Source: Setophaga petechia (lineage: Eukaryota; Chordata; Aves; Passeriformes; Parulidae). From it: a stretch of DNA of 64,000 nucleotides. The notes beneath the pieces were generated by a model. The model saw nothing but the letters and a program-made list of their open reading frames with translations, made no database searches and was not told the DNA's origin. The position numbers were made by a program, and so were the translations under genes. This document shows, one piece after another, positions 1-11,739 of the stretch (position 1 is the stretch's first letter; each line of letters begins with the position of its first letter). The stretch lies in the NCBI GenBank assembly GCA_024362935.1, contig JANCRA010000006.1, positions 29,443,924 through 29,507,923 on the forward strand, read 5' to 3'.

Positions 1-560
1 CCATCAGGGCAGGCGGGGCCGGGGCTCCTTTGGGGGCGAGCGGCGCCCGCTGCTGCCGCCGCCGCCTTTGACGTTATTCGGCTGGACAGAGCGATGTCTG
101 CGCGAATCATTTTCAACGCTCTTCCATATTCATAATGGGCTAAATATAGGGGAGCAAAGTGGGACCTGGCGGGCAAAGCCCTGCCCGTGGTCAGAGCCGA
201 TGATTTCTCCGCCGAGATGAAACGCTGGCGTCAGCCCCGCCGCGGCCCCGGGGCCGGGGGAGCCGCACCCCGCCAGCCCCCGACCACGCCGCGGTTGTGT
301 AGGGGGGTTTTAGATTTGTGCTTTATTTTTTTAAATTTTTTTCCTTTATCTCCCGGTGGCCAAATTGAAAATCACGTTTTTGAGGCGGTGGAGGGAGTGG
401 GAGCAGCCCGGGAGGGGCTGTGGCAGCCCCCGCCCTCCCCCCGGTGCTCTTCTTCATTAAGCGAGAAGGTTAATGATTTCAATTAGGGAGGAGGCAAGAA
501 GCTAAATGAGTATAAATAAAGCTCTTTCTGAGCCGTGGCAGGGAAGGGATGGGCAGCAAG
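1..560. promoter_or_regulatory. Candidate conserved non-coding element, GC-rich then AT-rich
   Basis: Single-copy within the window, without a convincing reading frame. The first 110 bases are CpG-rich. They are followed by a block with a perfect MEF2-type site CTAAATATAG at 140-149, and then TAAT-containing sequence at 470-520. The texture (unique, non-repetitive, mixed GC island and homeodomain-like sites) resembles developmental enhancers around LIM-homeobox genes. Conservation cannot be checked here. Confidence 0.35.
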
Positions 561-1004
561 GGTGTGGGGGGAAAGAGGTTTATAGGGACTGAATGGGGTG
601 CCCACAGCAGCAGAAAGTGCTGCCCATCCCACTGTGCTGAGCCCTTCACCCATCCCGGGCTGAAATGCTTACAGAAATATCATCAAAGTGGTGGCTTTTG
701 CCTCCCCTCCTGACGTTCCCCAAGGAATGAAGTCTCCATGAGCAGAGACCACCTCTCCTTCAGCCCTGGCAGAGCCCCACTTGCTCCAGCCTGTGGCCAA
801 AGCTGTCATCAGCCTGATCAGCACCAGGAAAAAAATACTGTGGAAAGTTAGAACTAGCCTCATATCATGGGAAAAGGTAGAGGTTTCCTGAGGTTTCCCA
901 GGGCCTTGGCAGCTGCAGTGAAACTGGCACTGAACACAGGAAAGACCATGGGTGTCATCGAGCCTGGCAAAAAAGAATTAGCAATGTTATGGATAACTCC
1001 TAAT

Positions 1005-1135
1005 AAAGTTTATTAGAGCAAATAATGTGGAGTTTATCTACATTGTTTATTAGAGTAAATAATGTAGAATAAATCTACATTGTTTATTAGAGTAAATAAT
1101 GTAGAGTAAATCTACATTATTTAGAGTAAATCTGC
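1005..1135. repeat. AT-rich 37-bp tandem repeat with palindromic units
   Basis: About 3.5 copies of a 36-38 bp unit built on GTTTATTAGAGTAAATAATG. Each unit contains inverted arms AATGTAGA / TCTACATT (for example 1061-1081), so every copy can fold into a hairpin. Flanks at 561-1000 and 1136-3049 show no gene; a (GT)n microsatellite lies at about 1679-1706. Confidence 0.8.
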
Positions 1136-3049
1136 TGGTACCCCTCACTGAGGTGTCCCTGGTGAGGGCTGGGAAGGTGAACCAAGGCACAGCATCCCAG
1201 GAACCTGCCATGGAAGGAACCTTGGGGCTGCCCCTCCCTGTTCCCACCCCGTTGAGCCCTGCCAGGTTTCCTGTTCAGCTCCCAGGGTGGGTTTGTGTGC
1301 AGGTGCCCACGAGAGCTGTGGGTGTGATGGCTCCTGGGCACAGTGGGCAAGCCCAGGCTGCAGCAGAGGTGTGTGTGGCCAAGTCCTGGGTAAAGTCACA
1401 TTCAGGGTCATGACCATGGGAAGCAGGTTCAGTTTCCTCCCCTGCTGTGAGTTTGCAATTCAGTGTGAGACAGGGTGAGAAAAGGAACGGAGGGGGTTGC
1501 TGTTCTGGGGCTTCAATTTACATATTTTGGGGCACCTGGTGTTCAAACAGCAGAGCAGAGTGTCCCTTCCAGCACAAACAGATCAGCTGCTGCACTGGGC
1601 TGCTTGAGCAGAAACTCAGAGTTTGTGTTTCATGTGAGCAGTTTCACTGAATGCAAAGCAGAGCAGGCACAGGAGGTTGTGTTTGTGTGTGTGTGTGTGT
1701 GTGTGCCCAGTGCCACAGCACAGAAACACAAACACCAATGTCCAAACCTGCCAGAACCAGCTCATCAGCCCACCCAGATTCAGTGCAGACACATCTCTTG
1801 GTGTCTCAGGGACCCCAGAGCATCTCTGCCCTCTCTAACCCAATCTGAGCTCACCAGCAGGTCTAGAGGTGAGGAAAACCCTGGCTTCAACTCAGCAGCA
1901 GGGATGGGAATGGTCCATGAGGCTGGCACTGGCCAGGGAGCAGGATGCCAGTGTCAGGAGGATGATGGTGCTGCTCAGCTGCTGCAGTGACAAGTCATGC
2001 CCTTGGCATCCTCCAGGACATTTTCCTTTTGTGAGAAACTCAGCCAATATCTTTTCCCTGAAAGAAATTTTTAAAAAGAGGTATTCATGACTCATGGAAA
2101 AGGTGAGATAAAGTACAGCCCCCACAGTTGAATAGATATGTGGCTATTTTAATAGATGAGGCAATAAATAAAACCTGGTAGAGATTTTTCAAGTTTTCAT
2201 TCATTTTTGATAGAAAGAAATTACTCCTTTTCCTCCATAAAAATAAAAAAAAGTTCTCACTGGGGAGCTGGGAGGTCCCAGCACAATTTCCAGGTCTCCC
2301 AGTTTTACCCTAAGGCACCTGAAATGCTTTTTAAAGCCCCAACTCTGGGAGCTTAGGTGTCACAACAAAGTTTTCAGGTGCCAAACACCCTAAAAACCCC
2401 AGCCCTGGGAGGATTTATTTTAATTATCTCTATTCACTTATGCCATGCAGTGTTTAAAAATCAGCATTTTAGGCTGATGCCCTGATCTCAGCAAGGCTGA
2501 GCTCACAGCACAGGGTTAAGTGTCAAACATAGGCATATCTCAAGAGGCTCAGGTGAGGCAGCTTCTCTTCTCTGCCGCCAAGAACTTTCTCAGGGCCAGC
2601 CACAGCAGATCAATCTGAGTCCCAAAACTCAGCCCTGGACCTCCCAAACGCCTTTGAGTTCACCTCTGAGACACATTTAGTAACTCGCCTTAATATTGAT
2701 GCCCTCCACACAGGGAAGGACTCGGCCTTGGCCAGCATAATGATGTGTTCAATATTAACAGTCTCCATCTGTCACAGCTCCCTGGTGCCTGCCCCTCCTC
2801 ATCCTGCAGCTCCAGAGCTCTCCAGCCTGCCAGCCCCTGGAGAAGAAGCCAAGGTGGGTTTTGAGACCACCTCCAAGCAGTTTAGGGGTGAGGCTGGAGC
2901 AGCAGGAGGTGCCAGGGCTCACCCAGTTCCTCTGGATTCATCAGTGTCTTCCTGCCTGGAGCACCAAGGCCTGGCCAAAGGAGAGTCACACTTGGTGGCC
3001 AGAAGACCTGAGCAAAGAGGATGATGCACCCAAGGACCTGCAGCCATGG

Positions 3050-3282
3050 ACCTGCACCAAGGGAAATACAGGTTGGATAACAGGAAGAAGTTTTTTACAG
3101 AAAAAGTGAGGAAGTTCTGGAATGGTCTGTGTGGTGGAGTCCCCATCCCTGGGTGTGTTTAACAAAGCCTGGATGTGGCACTGGGTGCCAGGGTTTAGCT
3201 GAGGGGTTGGGGCTGGGTTGGACTCGATGATCTTGGAGGTCTCTTCCAACCTGGTCATTCTGTGATTCTGTGAATATCTCAC
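3050..3282 (+). mobile_element. CR1 LINE, 3' end fragment
   Basis: The block carries the standard avian CR1 3' order: a TTGGATAACAGGAAGAAGTT segment, a GGACTCGATGATCTTGGAGG segment and TCTTCCAACC, ending in ATTCTGTG octamers at about 3257-3274. It is a 5'-truncated copy with no coding capacity. Confidence 0.92.
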
Positions 3283-5159
3283 ATGGCTTCAGGAAAATAT
3301 CATATTGATACAGGATGCTGCAGGATCAGGACACTTTTGTGGGGCTGCAACCACACACCCCACATTTCTTCTTCCCCAATACCATGGGGAACTCATTTGT
3401 TTGGACACACACAGGTGCACATGCACGAGCCATGGGAGATGTGGAGGTCACAGGGAGGGGCCCAAGGACTCTGTCTCCATCCCATGCATGAACCTCTCGT
3501 GTCACACAGAGCTTGCCCAAGGAAGTCACACCATCCCCATCAGCAGACTGGTGACATTTGCATTCCCTCTGCCAGGCAGGCCCCCCACCCACTGCAGAGT
3601 GTCCAGCAGCCTCTGTGAGGATGGCAGAGCAGGATAAAAGGGCTTTTCCTGGCTGGCCCTTTCTTCTATTAGGGCCTTTTCCTCTGGGTAAGCATAAAGT
3701 CTGCCTCTTTCCTGGCTGTTATTAAAAGTCAGGGCTAAAATCCCTTTGGGAATGGGGAAGGCAGATAATCCTCACTCCTGCTGACCTTCTTTCCCTTCTC
3801 GCTTTGCAGGCTTATTGCAGCTCCCCAGGAGTACCTGCTCTGTTTGTTTTACTCCTTCTCCTCCAAAAAAAGACCCTCAAAACCCTGCACTGGGGATCAG
3901 CCAGAAGGGTCCCAGCAGCTGGAGCCAGCTGCCCCCCAAGCATCCCATCACCCACTCGGGCTGGATGAGGGATGCCTTCATAAACAGCAGCTACAGAGCC
4001 AGCTGGCAATATACATCTTAAACCTACCAGAAGGGCAAAAAAGGAGGGGGAAAAATAATAAAAAAAAAATAGAAAAGGGCCTTAAACCACCAAAGTGCTC
4101 TGCTATTCCTCCTCTGCAGAATAAACAGCTCAGAGCAGTTGATTCCTCCCTTGCACAGTCACAGATGATGCGTGATGAGCTGCAGCAGTGGGAGGGGGGG
4201 TGTCTGCCTCTGCTTCTCCAAAAACCTCCAAACCCCAGGGTCCTCTGCTTCTCCAAAAGCCCCTAAACTCCAGGGTTTGACCCCGAGAAAACGCTGATGC
4301 AGCCCTGGAGGAGCAGGAATGGCAGAGGAGCCGGGCAGAGCTGCATCCCCAGCCCCAGAGCTGCACCCCCAGCCCCAGAGCTGCACCCCCAGCCCTTCCT
4401 GCGCCGGGACCGGGGCCTTTAAGGGCAGGTCCATCACTCCGAGGGGTTGGGAATGTGGGAATGTGGAAATGCCAGCCCTGCCGGGCGGGTTGTGCGTGGC
4501 TCCAGCTACCTCTAGTGGAAAGCAGGCAGAAGCGGCCACTGCAAGGGGCTCAGCATCATCCCCCTGCCCGCGAGTCCCACTGGAACATCCAGCTGTGGAA
4601 TAAAACCACTTCACCCCTTAATTCCCAGCCCAAACACAGATTTTGTGACTGGATGTGGGAATTGTTGTGGGTTTGGGTGGCTTTCTCTTCCAGAAGGAGC
4701 CAGGACGGGCTCATCCCACAAGGCTGGAGGAGCTGCATGTGGTTCAAGGGCACAGTGAGCTGCTCCCAGCAGGGATTGTGCAGGAGCACAAGGATCAGAG
4801 ACCTGTTTTTCCCGGGCTTGGCATGGCTCTGTGACCTCCCTGGGAGCAGAAGGATGGGCACCCCTCTCCTGGTGTCACCAGCCCCCGAGACACATCCTCA
4901 GTTAGCTCTGGAACGTGGATATAAGTCAGGAAAAGCAATGTTCAGGGCAGGATCTGTCGGCACTGCAATAAGCAGAACTCACTGCAGAGGTGGATGGTGG
5001 AAAGGAGCTGCCAAAAACCACTGGGATGAGCAGGACAAGCTTTCCTCTGCTTTCCCATGGCACATCTGTGTGCCCTTCCACTGGATTTTCTAGCTGTAAG
5101 CCCATGGACACCAAATCCACTTCTTGTTCCCTTCTAGCCTTGAAAGCCCATTGCATTTT
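3283..5159. other. Intergenic, no gene recognised
   Basis: No coding exon or known repeat is recognised. A pyrimidine-rich unique block at 3625-3780 has the look of a short conserved element. A 21-bp motif around AGCTGCACCCCCAGCCCC is repeated three times at about 4340-4402. Confidence 0.4.
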
Positions 5160-5547
5160 TGTGACGGTGTTTACAGGGATTTTTAGGATGAGGGAAGAGA
5201 TGAGGATCTGACTCCATGTTTCAGAAGGCTTGATTTATTGTCTTATTATATATATTATATTAAAACTATACTAAAAGAATAGAAGAAAGGATTTCCTCAG
5301 AAGGCTAGCTAAGAATAGAATAGCAAAGAATGATAACAAAGGTTTGTGGCTCGGCTCTTTGTCCACGCCAGCTGGGGTGTGATTAGATATTAATTACAAA
5401 CATCTAACATGATCTAATCAAAGATCCACCCATTGCATTCCACAGCAGCAGATAATCAATGTTTACATTTTGTTCCTGAGGCCTCTCAGCTTCTCAGGAG
5501 GAAAAATCTTAAGGAAAATATTTTTTTCATAAAAGATGCCTGCGACA
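5160..5547 (-). mobile_element. Solo LTR, family 1a (TGTCGC...GTCACA)
   Basis: On the minus strand this 388-bp block starts TGTCGCAGGCATC and ends CCGTCACA, with an AATAAA-type signal in the AT-rich 3' part. It is closely similar to the copies at 24043-24426 (same orientation) and 16695-17051 (opposite) and related to those at 10657 and 42043. No internal retroviral sequence adjoins it, so it is a solo LTR. The following stretch 5548-7434 shows no gene, only a 25-base poly-A run near 7015-7039. Confidence 0.85.
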
Positions 5548-7434
5548 TATTTTCCACAAGCACTGCAGTGATTTTATTTCAAAAAAGAAAGTCACTTATT
5601 CACAGGAATCCAGGAGCTAAAACCTTCCAAAATGTTTGGAATGGGTTGCCCTTGACAAGAGCAGAGCAGCAGGAGGAGGCAGCAGCTCAAAAACCTCAGG
5701 TCCTCAATTCCACAACCCCACAGGGCTCTGCACCCAGAAATAATTGCTGTCCACACGGCCTTCAAAGCCATATACACAAATAAAAGTATGAAGAAGCAGG
5801 AATAGTTTACCTCCAGCAAGCTCTGGCTTTGCCTGGAAGACAGTTTTTAAAAAATAAAGGTGGGCCAGGCAGCTGGGAAGAGTGGCACCCAGACCAGAAA
5901 CCACTTTATCACCTGAAGGCAGGGAAAGGAGGCTGTGCCATTCCCCCCAGGTCCAGGAATCCCTGAAAACCATTGCAAAAAAATGGTTAACAAGCTCCAA
6001 GTGTCAGGGACAAGTGGGGCTGATGGGAAGGATTAGGCATTAATGAGAGCCATCTCCCAAAGCATCCATCACTCTGCTTCCATGGGCTCCTTAATGTGGT
6101 GGGAACTCTGCCATAGCTGGGATCTTTTTATTTAAAGCAGAGATAAAAAGCTGGAGAGATATTAATATTAATTAAGAGACAGACATTCACAGAAAGTTTC
6201 TTTACCCCGTGTCACACCCAGCTCCCAGTCCCACTGCAGGGAACAAGCAGATTTTTTTCCAGAAAGAACGAAATTGTTCTGCAGGATTTATGAGTCTTTG
6301 TCACTTCTGCTGGGACTTTTATCCCACAGGGCAGGAAGAAAAGGCTGTACCAGATGAAAGCTGCTCACCACCCAGTTCTCTGTCCTGGGGTGTCCTGCAA
6401 ATATTTCCATTTTTCATGAAATTCCCTGTGGAATTCCTGAAATGGGAGGCAGGGGGGAAAAAAGCCAAACCCTTGTGCTGATGCTGAAACAAGATCTTAA
6501 TTTTTGAAAAGTGGAAAGAAATAAGTTGGAGGGAAATAGGAAATGCTGTCAGTTTGCAGGTTTCCCTCATTAGGGAAGTGAGCTGAGGGTTTTGGGTGAC
6601 AGGGCTGATAGATGCTGTGGTCCCTGCATCAGTTAAAGGGGTTGGAAGGAGGGTCAGGCTGGGAGAGAAGCAAAGGCAGAAGAAGCTCATTGGAAACAGG
6701 GAAACTGAGGCACAGAGGCTTTCCCACCCTGGGATAAGCATCCCACTCCCTCAGTTAAGGGATGAGAGAGCAGGAATGTTACAGGACACCAGGCTGGTGA
6801 ACATAATGGATAAATTGATAAATAGATAAATTGATAAGTGGCACAGCCCTGCTCCTGAAGAGCAGAGCCCAAGGGCTGGGTAAGATCCCCTCTCTCATCC
6901 CTCAGCCATGGACCAGCACCCCAAGGGTGCCCCACTGCCTAATTTTACCCTGCTGCCTCCTTGGTTGCCTTGAGCCCAGCTTCAGAAATAAAAATTGGGA
7001 GGAAAAAAATAATTAAAAAAAAAAAAAAAAAAAAAAAAATGAGGCCTTGTAACCTTCTGGAAAACTTTTGACTGCTGAAATAATGTGTGCAGAGAAGAGA
7101 TCAAGAGTGATAAATGAAAATATCCAGCTCGGTTTGGGGGGACTCCTTGAATTTGCAGTGGGGGGAAGGTGATGAATGATGAGTGATGAATTCCAAGGAT
7201 GTGTTCGGGAGGGCTTCTCCTCATCCCCGCAGGTGAGGACGTGTCCCCCGGTCCCTCCCTCCTTGTCCCCAGGGTGTCGTTCGGGACTCGGCCACGAGGT
7301 GGAGGCTTCAGCCCGCGGAGAGGAGCAGGGCAGCCCTGCGGTGCCCCCGGAGAGCTCCGGCCAGCTGCGCTGTCCCCAGCGGCTGTCCCCGAGCCCTGGG
7401 GACACGCTGGGGCTGCCCCGGCACCGTGGGGATG

Positions 7435-8090
7435 GATGGAAGGTTCCCAAGGTGAGCATTCCCAAAGGAGATGGATGGATGGTTCCCAAGGTGAGCATTC
7501 CCAAAGAGGTGGATGGATGGTTCCCAAGGTGAGCATTCCCAAAGGAGATGGATGGATGGTTCCCAAGGTGAGCATTCCCAAGGTGGGCATTCCCAAAGGA
7601 GATGGATGGATGGCTCCCAAGGTGAGAATTCCCAAAGGAGATGGATGGATGGTTCCCAAGGTGAGCATTCCCAAAGGTGATGGGTGGTGAGCATTCCCAA
7701 GGTGAGCATTCCCAGAGGTGATGGGTGGATGGTTCCCAAGGTGAGCATTCCTAAGGTGAGCATTCCCAAAGAGCTGGTGGATGGTTCCCAAGGTGAGCAT
7801 TCCCAAAGGAGATGGATGGATGGTTCCCAAGGTGAGCATTCCCAAAGGAGATGGATGGATGGTTCCCAAGGTGAGCATTCCCAAGGTGAGCATTCCCAAG
7901 GTGAGCATTCCCAAAGGAGATGGATGGGTGGTTCCCAAGGTGAGCATTCCCAAAGGTCCTGGATGGTTCCCAAGGTGAGCATTCCCAAGGTGAGCATTCC
8001 CAAAGGAGATGGATGGAAGGTTCCCAAGGTGAGCATTCCCAAAGAGGTGGTGGATGATTCCCAAGGTGAGCATTCCCAAAGGAATTGTGC
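7435..8090. repeat. 39-bp GC-rich minisatellite
   Basis: About 17-19 copies of a unit of roughly 39 bp containing GGTTCCCAAGGTGAGCATTC and GGAGATGGATGGAT, with shorter variant units lacking the GATGGAT part. The repeats keep frames open on both strands (up to several hundred codons), which are not proteins. On the plus strand almost every unit contains CAAGGTGAGC, a near-perfect 5' splice-site consensus. Confidence 0.93.
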
Positions 8091-8279
8091 ATCCTGATCC
8101 TCCCTTCCTGGAGCCAGCTCACCACCGGGGGCTGCTCCAAAGCCTCCTGGTTCAGTTCTGTGGAAAGCTGGAGGAAGCAGGAGGGGATTCTTCACCCCCT
8201 TCCCGACACCACTGCCCCCTCGCCTGGCTCTGTTTTTCTCTGTAAAGAATTTTGTTATTTTGCCTTTTATTAAAACTTT

Positions 8280-8420
8280 TCTGTTTCCAGCCCTACCACA
8301 GAAGCCATCCTGCTGATTTTATGCCTTCTAAGGTAGCTGAGCTATCTGGAGTGTGATATAAATCTCCAAGAGCTTATAAGAGCTGGCTCAAAGAGACCAA
8401 TATATCACGAGGAGCCCAGG
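8280..8420. promoter_or_regulatory. Candidate conserved non-coding element
   Basis: A unique block between the minisatellite and a CR1 copy, with GAGCTATCTGGAGTGTGATA (GATA-like and E-box-like motifs) and AT-rich TTATAAGAG. There is no reading frame. Called only on texture. Confidence 0.25.
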
Positions 8421-8597
8421 AACACGCTGTGAGGGCAAAATGGGGCTGGAGTGACCCCACAAGGTACTCCAGGAATTTCAGTCAGACATTCCCAGCAAAA
8501 ACATCTTGTTTCAGCAAAATTGTGACACTCTCATCGTGGGATTTTCTTTTCATCTGGCTAGCAGGGAAATTGGGGGAAAGCAGTCAGACAGAACCAG

Positions 8598-8912
8598 AGG
8601 ACACAGTCTCAGGCTAGGGAAGGTATAGGTTGGATATTAGGAAAAAGTTTCTCACAGAAAGAATAATAAAGTACTGGAATGCTCTTCCCAGGGAGGTGGT
8701 AGAATCACCATCTCTGGATGTGGTTAAAAACAGACTGGACATGGCACTGGGTGCTACAGTCTGGTTGAGGTGTTAGGGCATGGGTTGGACTGGATGATCT
8801 TGGAGGTCTCTTCCAACCTCATCATTCTGTGATTCTGTGATTCCATGATTCTGGGATTCTGGGATTCTGGGATTCTTGGATTCTGTGATTCTGTGACTCT
8901 GGGATTCTGTGG
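8598..8912 (+). mobile_element. CR1 LINE 3' end with expanded octamer tail
   Basis: Same CR1 3' architecture as the copy at 3050: TAGGTTGGATATTAGG, GGAATGCTCTTCCCAGGGAG, TGGATGATCTTGGAGGTCTC. Here the terminal ATTCTGTG-type octamer has expanded to about 11 degenerate copies (8824-8912), more than the two to four usually seen. Confidence 0.93.
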
Positions 8913-9629
8913 TTCAGTCTGGGTGGGTGCTGGAGGTTCTGGTTGGTGGCTGAATTGGAGCAGCAGCAGCATGTTTGCTGTGCCAGGGCACACAGGACAA
9001 CATCCCCCAAGGAAAACAAGCCCTGCTCTCTGTGTCATTTAGAAGGTGCAGATCTTTCCAGGGGGAAGGGAATTCCCTTTTCCTGCCTGTCTGAACCCCT
9101 CAGAGCTGCAAACACAGACTCTGTGTGTCCCTGTCCCCCGGGGTCCCCGATTTCCCCCGGGTGCTGAAGCCATGGGGATGCCAAGGAAGGATTTACAGGG
9201 TGGCAGTGTCTGTGTGAGGGGTGACAATGAAGCTTTTCCAGCCTTTTTACTGCACAGCCAAAACCTCACTGCGGGGTGACCCAGGTGGCAGCGGCTGTTT
9301 GTCCCCAGCGTGGCTCAGAGGGACAGCACGGGGACAAACACCCGGGCAGTGCCACCCGGGCAGTGCCACCCTGGCGGGGCAGGGTGATTAATTAGCGGCG
9401 TGGCGGCGCTGAGCATGTGCACACCTGCCCCTCGCCAGCCAGGTGTCACCGCGGTGTCGCCGCTTTGCCGCTCACCTCCCTCCCCGATGTGATGGGCTGC
9501 GACATCCGCGCCAGCTGCTCCGAGCGGGCACCGCCAGCCCGGGCACCGCCAGCTCCTGCCAGGCACTCCGGGGGTGCCCGGGGCTGTGTCCCCATCGTCA
9601 CCTGCGTGGCACCTGCGTGTCCCTCCCTC

Positions 9630-10280
9630 TCGGGATTTAGCTGCTCAGAGTGACCCCGAGATGTGTTAAAGTCTCTTTTCCCAGCCTGGTGCTCGAAGGA
9701 GTCAGAGCTCTTCAGGTCTCGGTCTCAAGGTTGTTTATTGTTTCTTATCTATAAAATTCTTATCTATAAAAATTCTTATCTATAAAATTCTTTCTCCTGC
9801 CCTGCCGATGTCTGCTCAGCAGGACAGTCAGAGGCACTCTGCCTGCCCCAGGATGGTGTTATCTTTTTATACTAAAAACTACATGTACAATGTTTACAAT
9901 TACTTCCCAATACCTATCACCTATGTTAGACAGTGAGCTTCTACTCTAAACCAATCCAAAAGTGCCAACATCACAGCAGAAGATGGAGGCCAAGAAGAAG
10001 AAGGAGAAAGGCTGGACACACCCAGATTCCTCCACCTTGCCCCCTGAACCCCCATACCAAAAACCCCAAAATCTATTTTTTCACCCTGTGATAAATTCAC
10101 TATCATTCTGCTTAAACTTTTGTTACCTGCAATTCTTCATATAAAGGTTGGAAATTATTTTTTTCCAAGGGCTAAATCAAAGGCACAGGAGTCTTGGGCT
10201 CTGTGCCAGGGTCTCTGAGCCCCCTGGGCAGGGTTTCTGAGCCCTCCAGGGCAGCCAGAGGAATTTCCTGGGTTCCAACA
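9630..10280 (-). mobile_element. Solo LTR, family 3 (TGTTGGAA...TCCCGA)
   Basis: A 651-bp block homologous along its length to 15762-16379. On the minus strand it begins TGTTGGAACCCAGG and ends near ATCCCGA. The segment CTTATCTATAAAATT occurs three times here and once in the other copy. No flanking internal region is present. The target duplication is not clean: CCTCC is at the right and a shifted CCTCC at the left. Confidence 0.85.
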
Positions 10281-10374
10281 CCTCCCAGCCACTCCCCGAT
10301 GCTGAGGCAGGAGGTGAGCAGCAGCCCTTCCATATCCACAAACCTTTGGAAGTCAGGAGGCTGGTGGGTTCCTC

Positions 10375-10460
10375 GTGCTGCATTAGTAATTAATGCAATC
10401 ATTAATAGCGTGCTGGGGGTGATTGGCTCAGCAAAGCCGCTTGCAGCTGCTCTTGGTTGA
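10375..10460. promoter_or_regulatory. Candidate homeodomain-site cluster
   Basis: A short unique block with TTAGTAATTAATGC and ATCATTAATAG, giving four TAAT/ATTA cores in 30 bp, followed by GATTGGCTC and the E-box CAGCTG. Tight clustering of such sites is typical of developmental enhancers. It lies about 23 kb downstream of LMX1A. Confidence 0.4.
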
Positions 10461-10656
10461 GCTGGGATGGTGACAAGTGCTCGGAGCCTCTGAAGCAGTG
10501 TTCGGCAGGCAGAGAGAGGCACACACACAACTGGCACACACCACGCTGCCCTGGTGGCTGGCACAAACACAGATGGGCTTTGTATCCTTTAAGGAATTCT
10601 TAAAGAGCTCGTGTGTCTTGGTTGTGTGAGTTCCTTTTTGGGATGCGCTGGTGAGG

Positions 10657-11038
10657 TGTTGTGAGGGTCCCCAGGACGAGGTGAGAGATGAAAATTTGAC
10701 TCCAAGTTCTCAGAAGGCTGATTTATTATGTTATGATATTATATTAAAATAAATGTTATATTAAAACTATGCTAAACTATAGAGAAAGAATACAGACAGA
10801 AGGCTGGAAAAGAATGAAGAATAAAAACCTGTGACTGACCAGAGTCCAACACAGCTGGACTGGGATTGGTCATTAATTAAAAATAATTCACATGGAACCA
10901 ATCAAAGATGCACCTGTTGGTGAGGAACCTCCAGAGCACACTCCAAGCAGTCAGATCATTATTGTTTACATTTCTTTTCTGAGGCTTCTCAGGAGAAAAA
11001 TCCTGGCAAAGGGATATTTCAGAAATATTACGGTGACA
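10657..11038 (-). mobile_element. Solo LTR, family 1b (TGTCACCG...CACAACA)
   Basis: On the minus strand this 382-bp block starts TGTCACCGTAATATTTC and ends CCTCACAACA. It matches the copy at 42043-42663 at both ends but lacks that copy's central segment of about 230 bp, and it is more distantly related to family 1a. Confidence 0.85.
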
Positions 11039-11214
11039 CTCTGGGATCTCGCTGTTCCTGGGTGCACTGTCTAAAGCCCCAGGAGGAACCCGTGCAGGGA
11101 AAGCCCTGCTCAGCATCATTCCTGATTTCCCAGTGCAGTCCTGAGGAAGTGCTTCCCCCAAAGGAGGCAGCCTGGCTCAGCCTTCCTCCCGCACAGCCCT
11201 CATCACACCCCTTC

Positions 11215-11560
11215 CCTTCGCCTGCCTGTTTCCACGAAACTTGTAGGAACTTAATTATCTCTGAGACTTCTCCCCCTGTCAAAGCAGGCTGCAACGGGCC
11301 AGCAGCCTTCAAGAGATGATAACAGGGACGGACAGGCTGCGAGCATCCTCTGCGAGCAAGGTCAAAACCATCCCTCCCTCTCTCCTACGGCAGCCGGGCC
11401 AAACCCAGGCGTGGGGGCAGCGCCATCCCTGCCTCTCCCGCAGCCACAAGTGGGAATTGGGAGGATGATGATGATGAGGAGAGGGATGCTGCTGCTGCCG
11501 TCCGTCAAGCAGCGGGCCGGTAATAACCTCATGATGAGGCTGAGCTGGCGGGCAGGGGGG
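11215..11560. promoter_or_regulatory. Candidate conserved non-coding element
   Basis: Unique sequence with AACTTAATTATCTCTGAG, TCAAGAGATGATAACAG (GATA-like) and GTAATAACCTCATGATGAGG. There is no credible exon. It has the same mixed texture as the other candidate elements in the window. Confidence 0.3.
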
Positions 11561-11739
11561 GCAGGTGCGCTCCTGCTGCTGCCCTGCTCGGCCGGCAGCT
11601 TGCGGGGATGTCAGGCTGGCTCTGCCTCTCACCTTGCTGCTCATTAGCTCCCCGCAGGGCTGCCGGCCGGGCAGATGGGGCAGATGATGGGGCAGGGCCC
11701 CACCGCCGGGCAGGGCGTGCTGCGGGCACCGCTGCCCGC

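Noticed and set aside
7015..7039. Poly-A run as tail of a processed pseudogene
   Set aside because: No coding-like or exon-joined sequence precedes it, and no flanking target duplication was seen.
6982..8195. Minus-strand frames of 295 and 365 codons and plus-strand frames
   Set aside because: Products of the 39-bp minisatellite; low-complexity peptides only.
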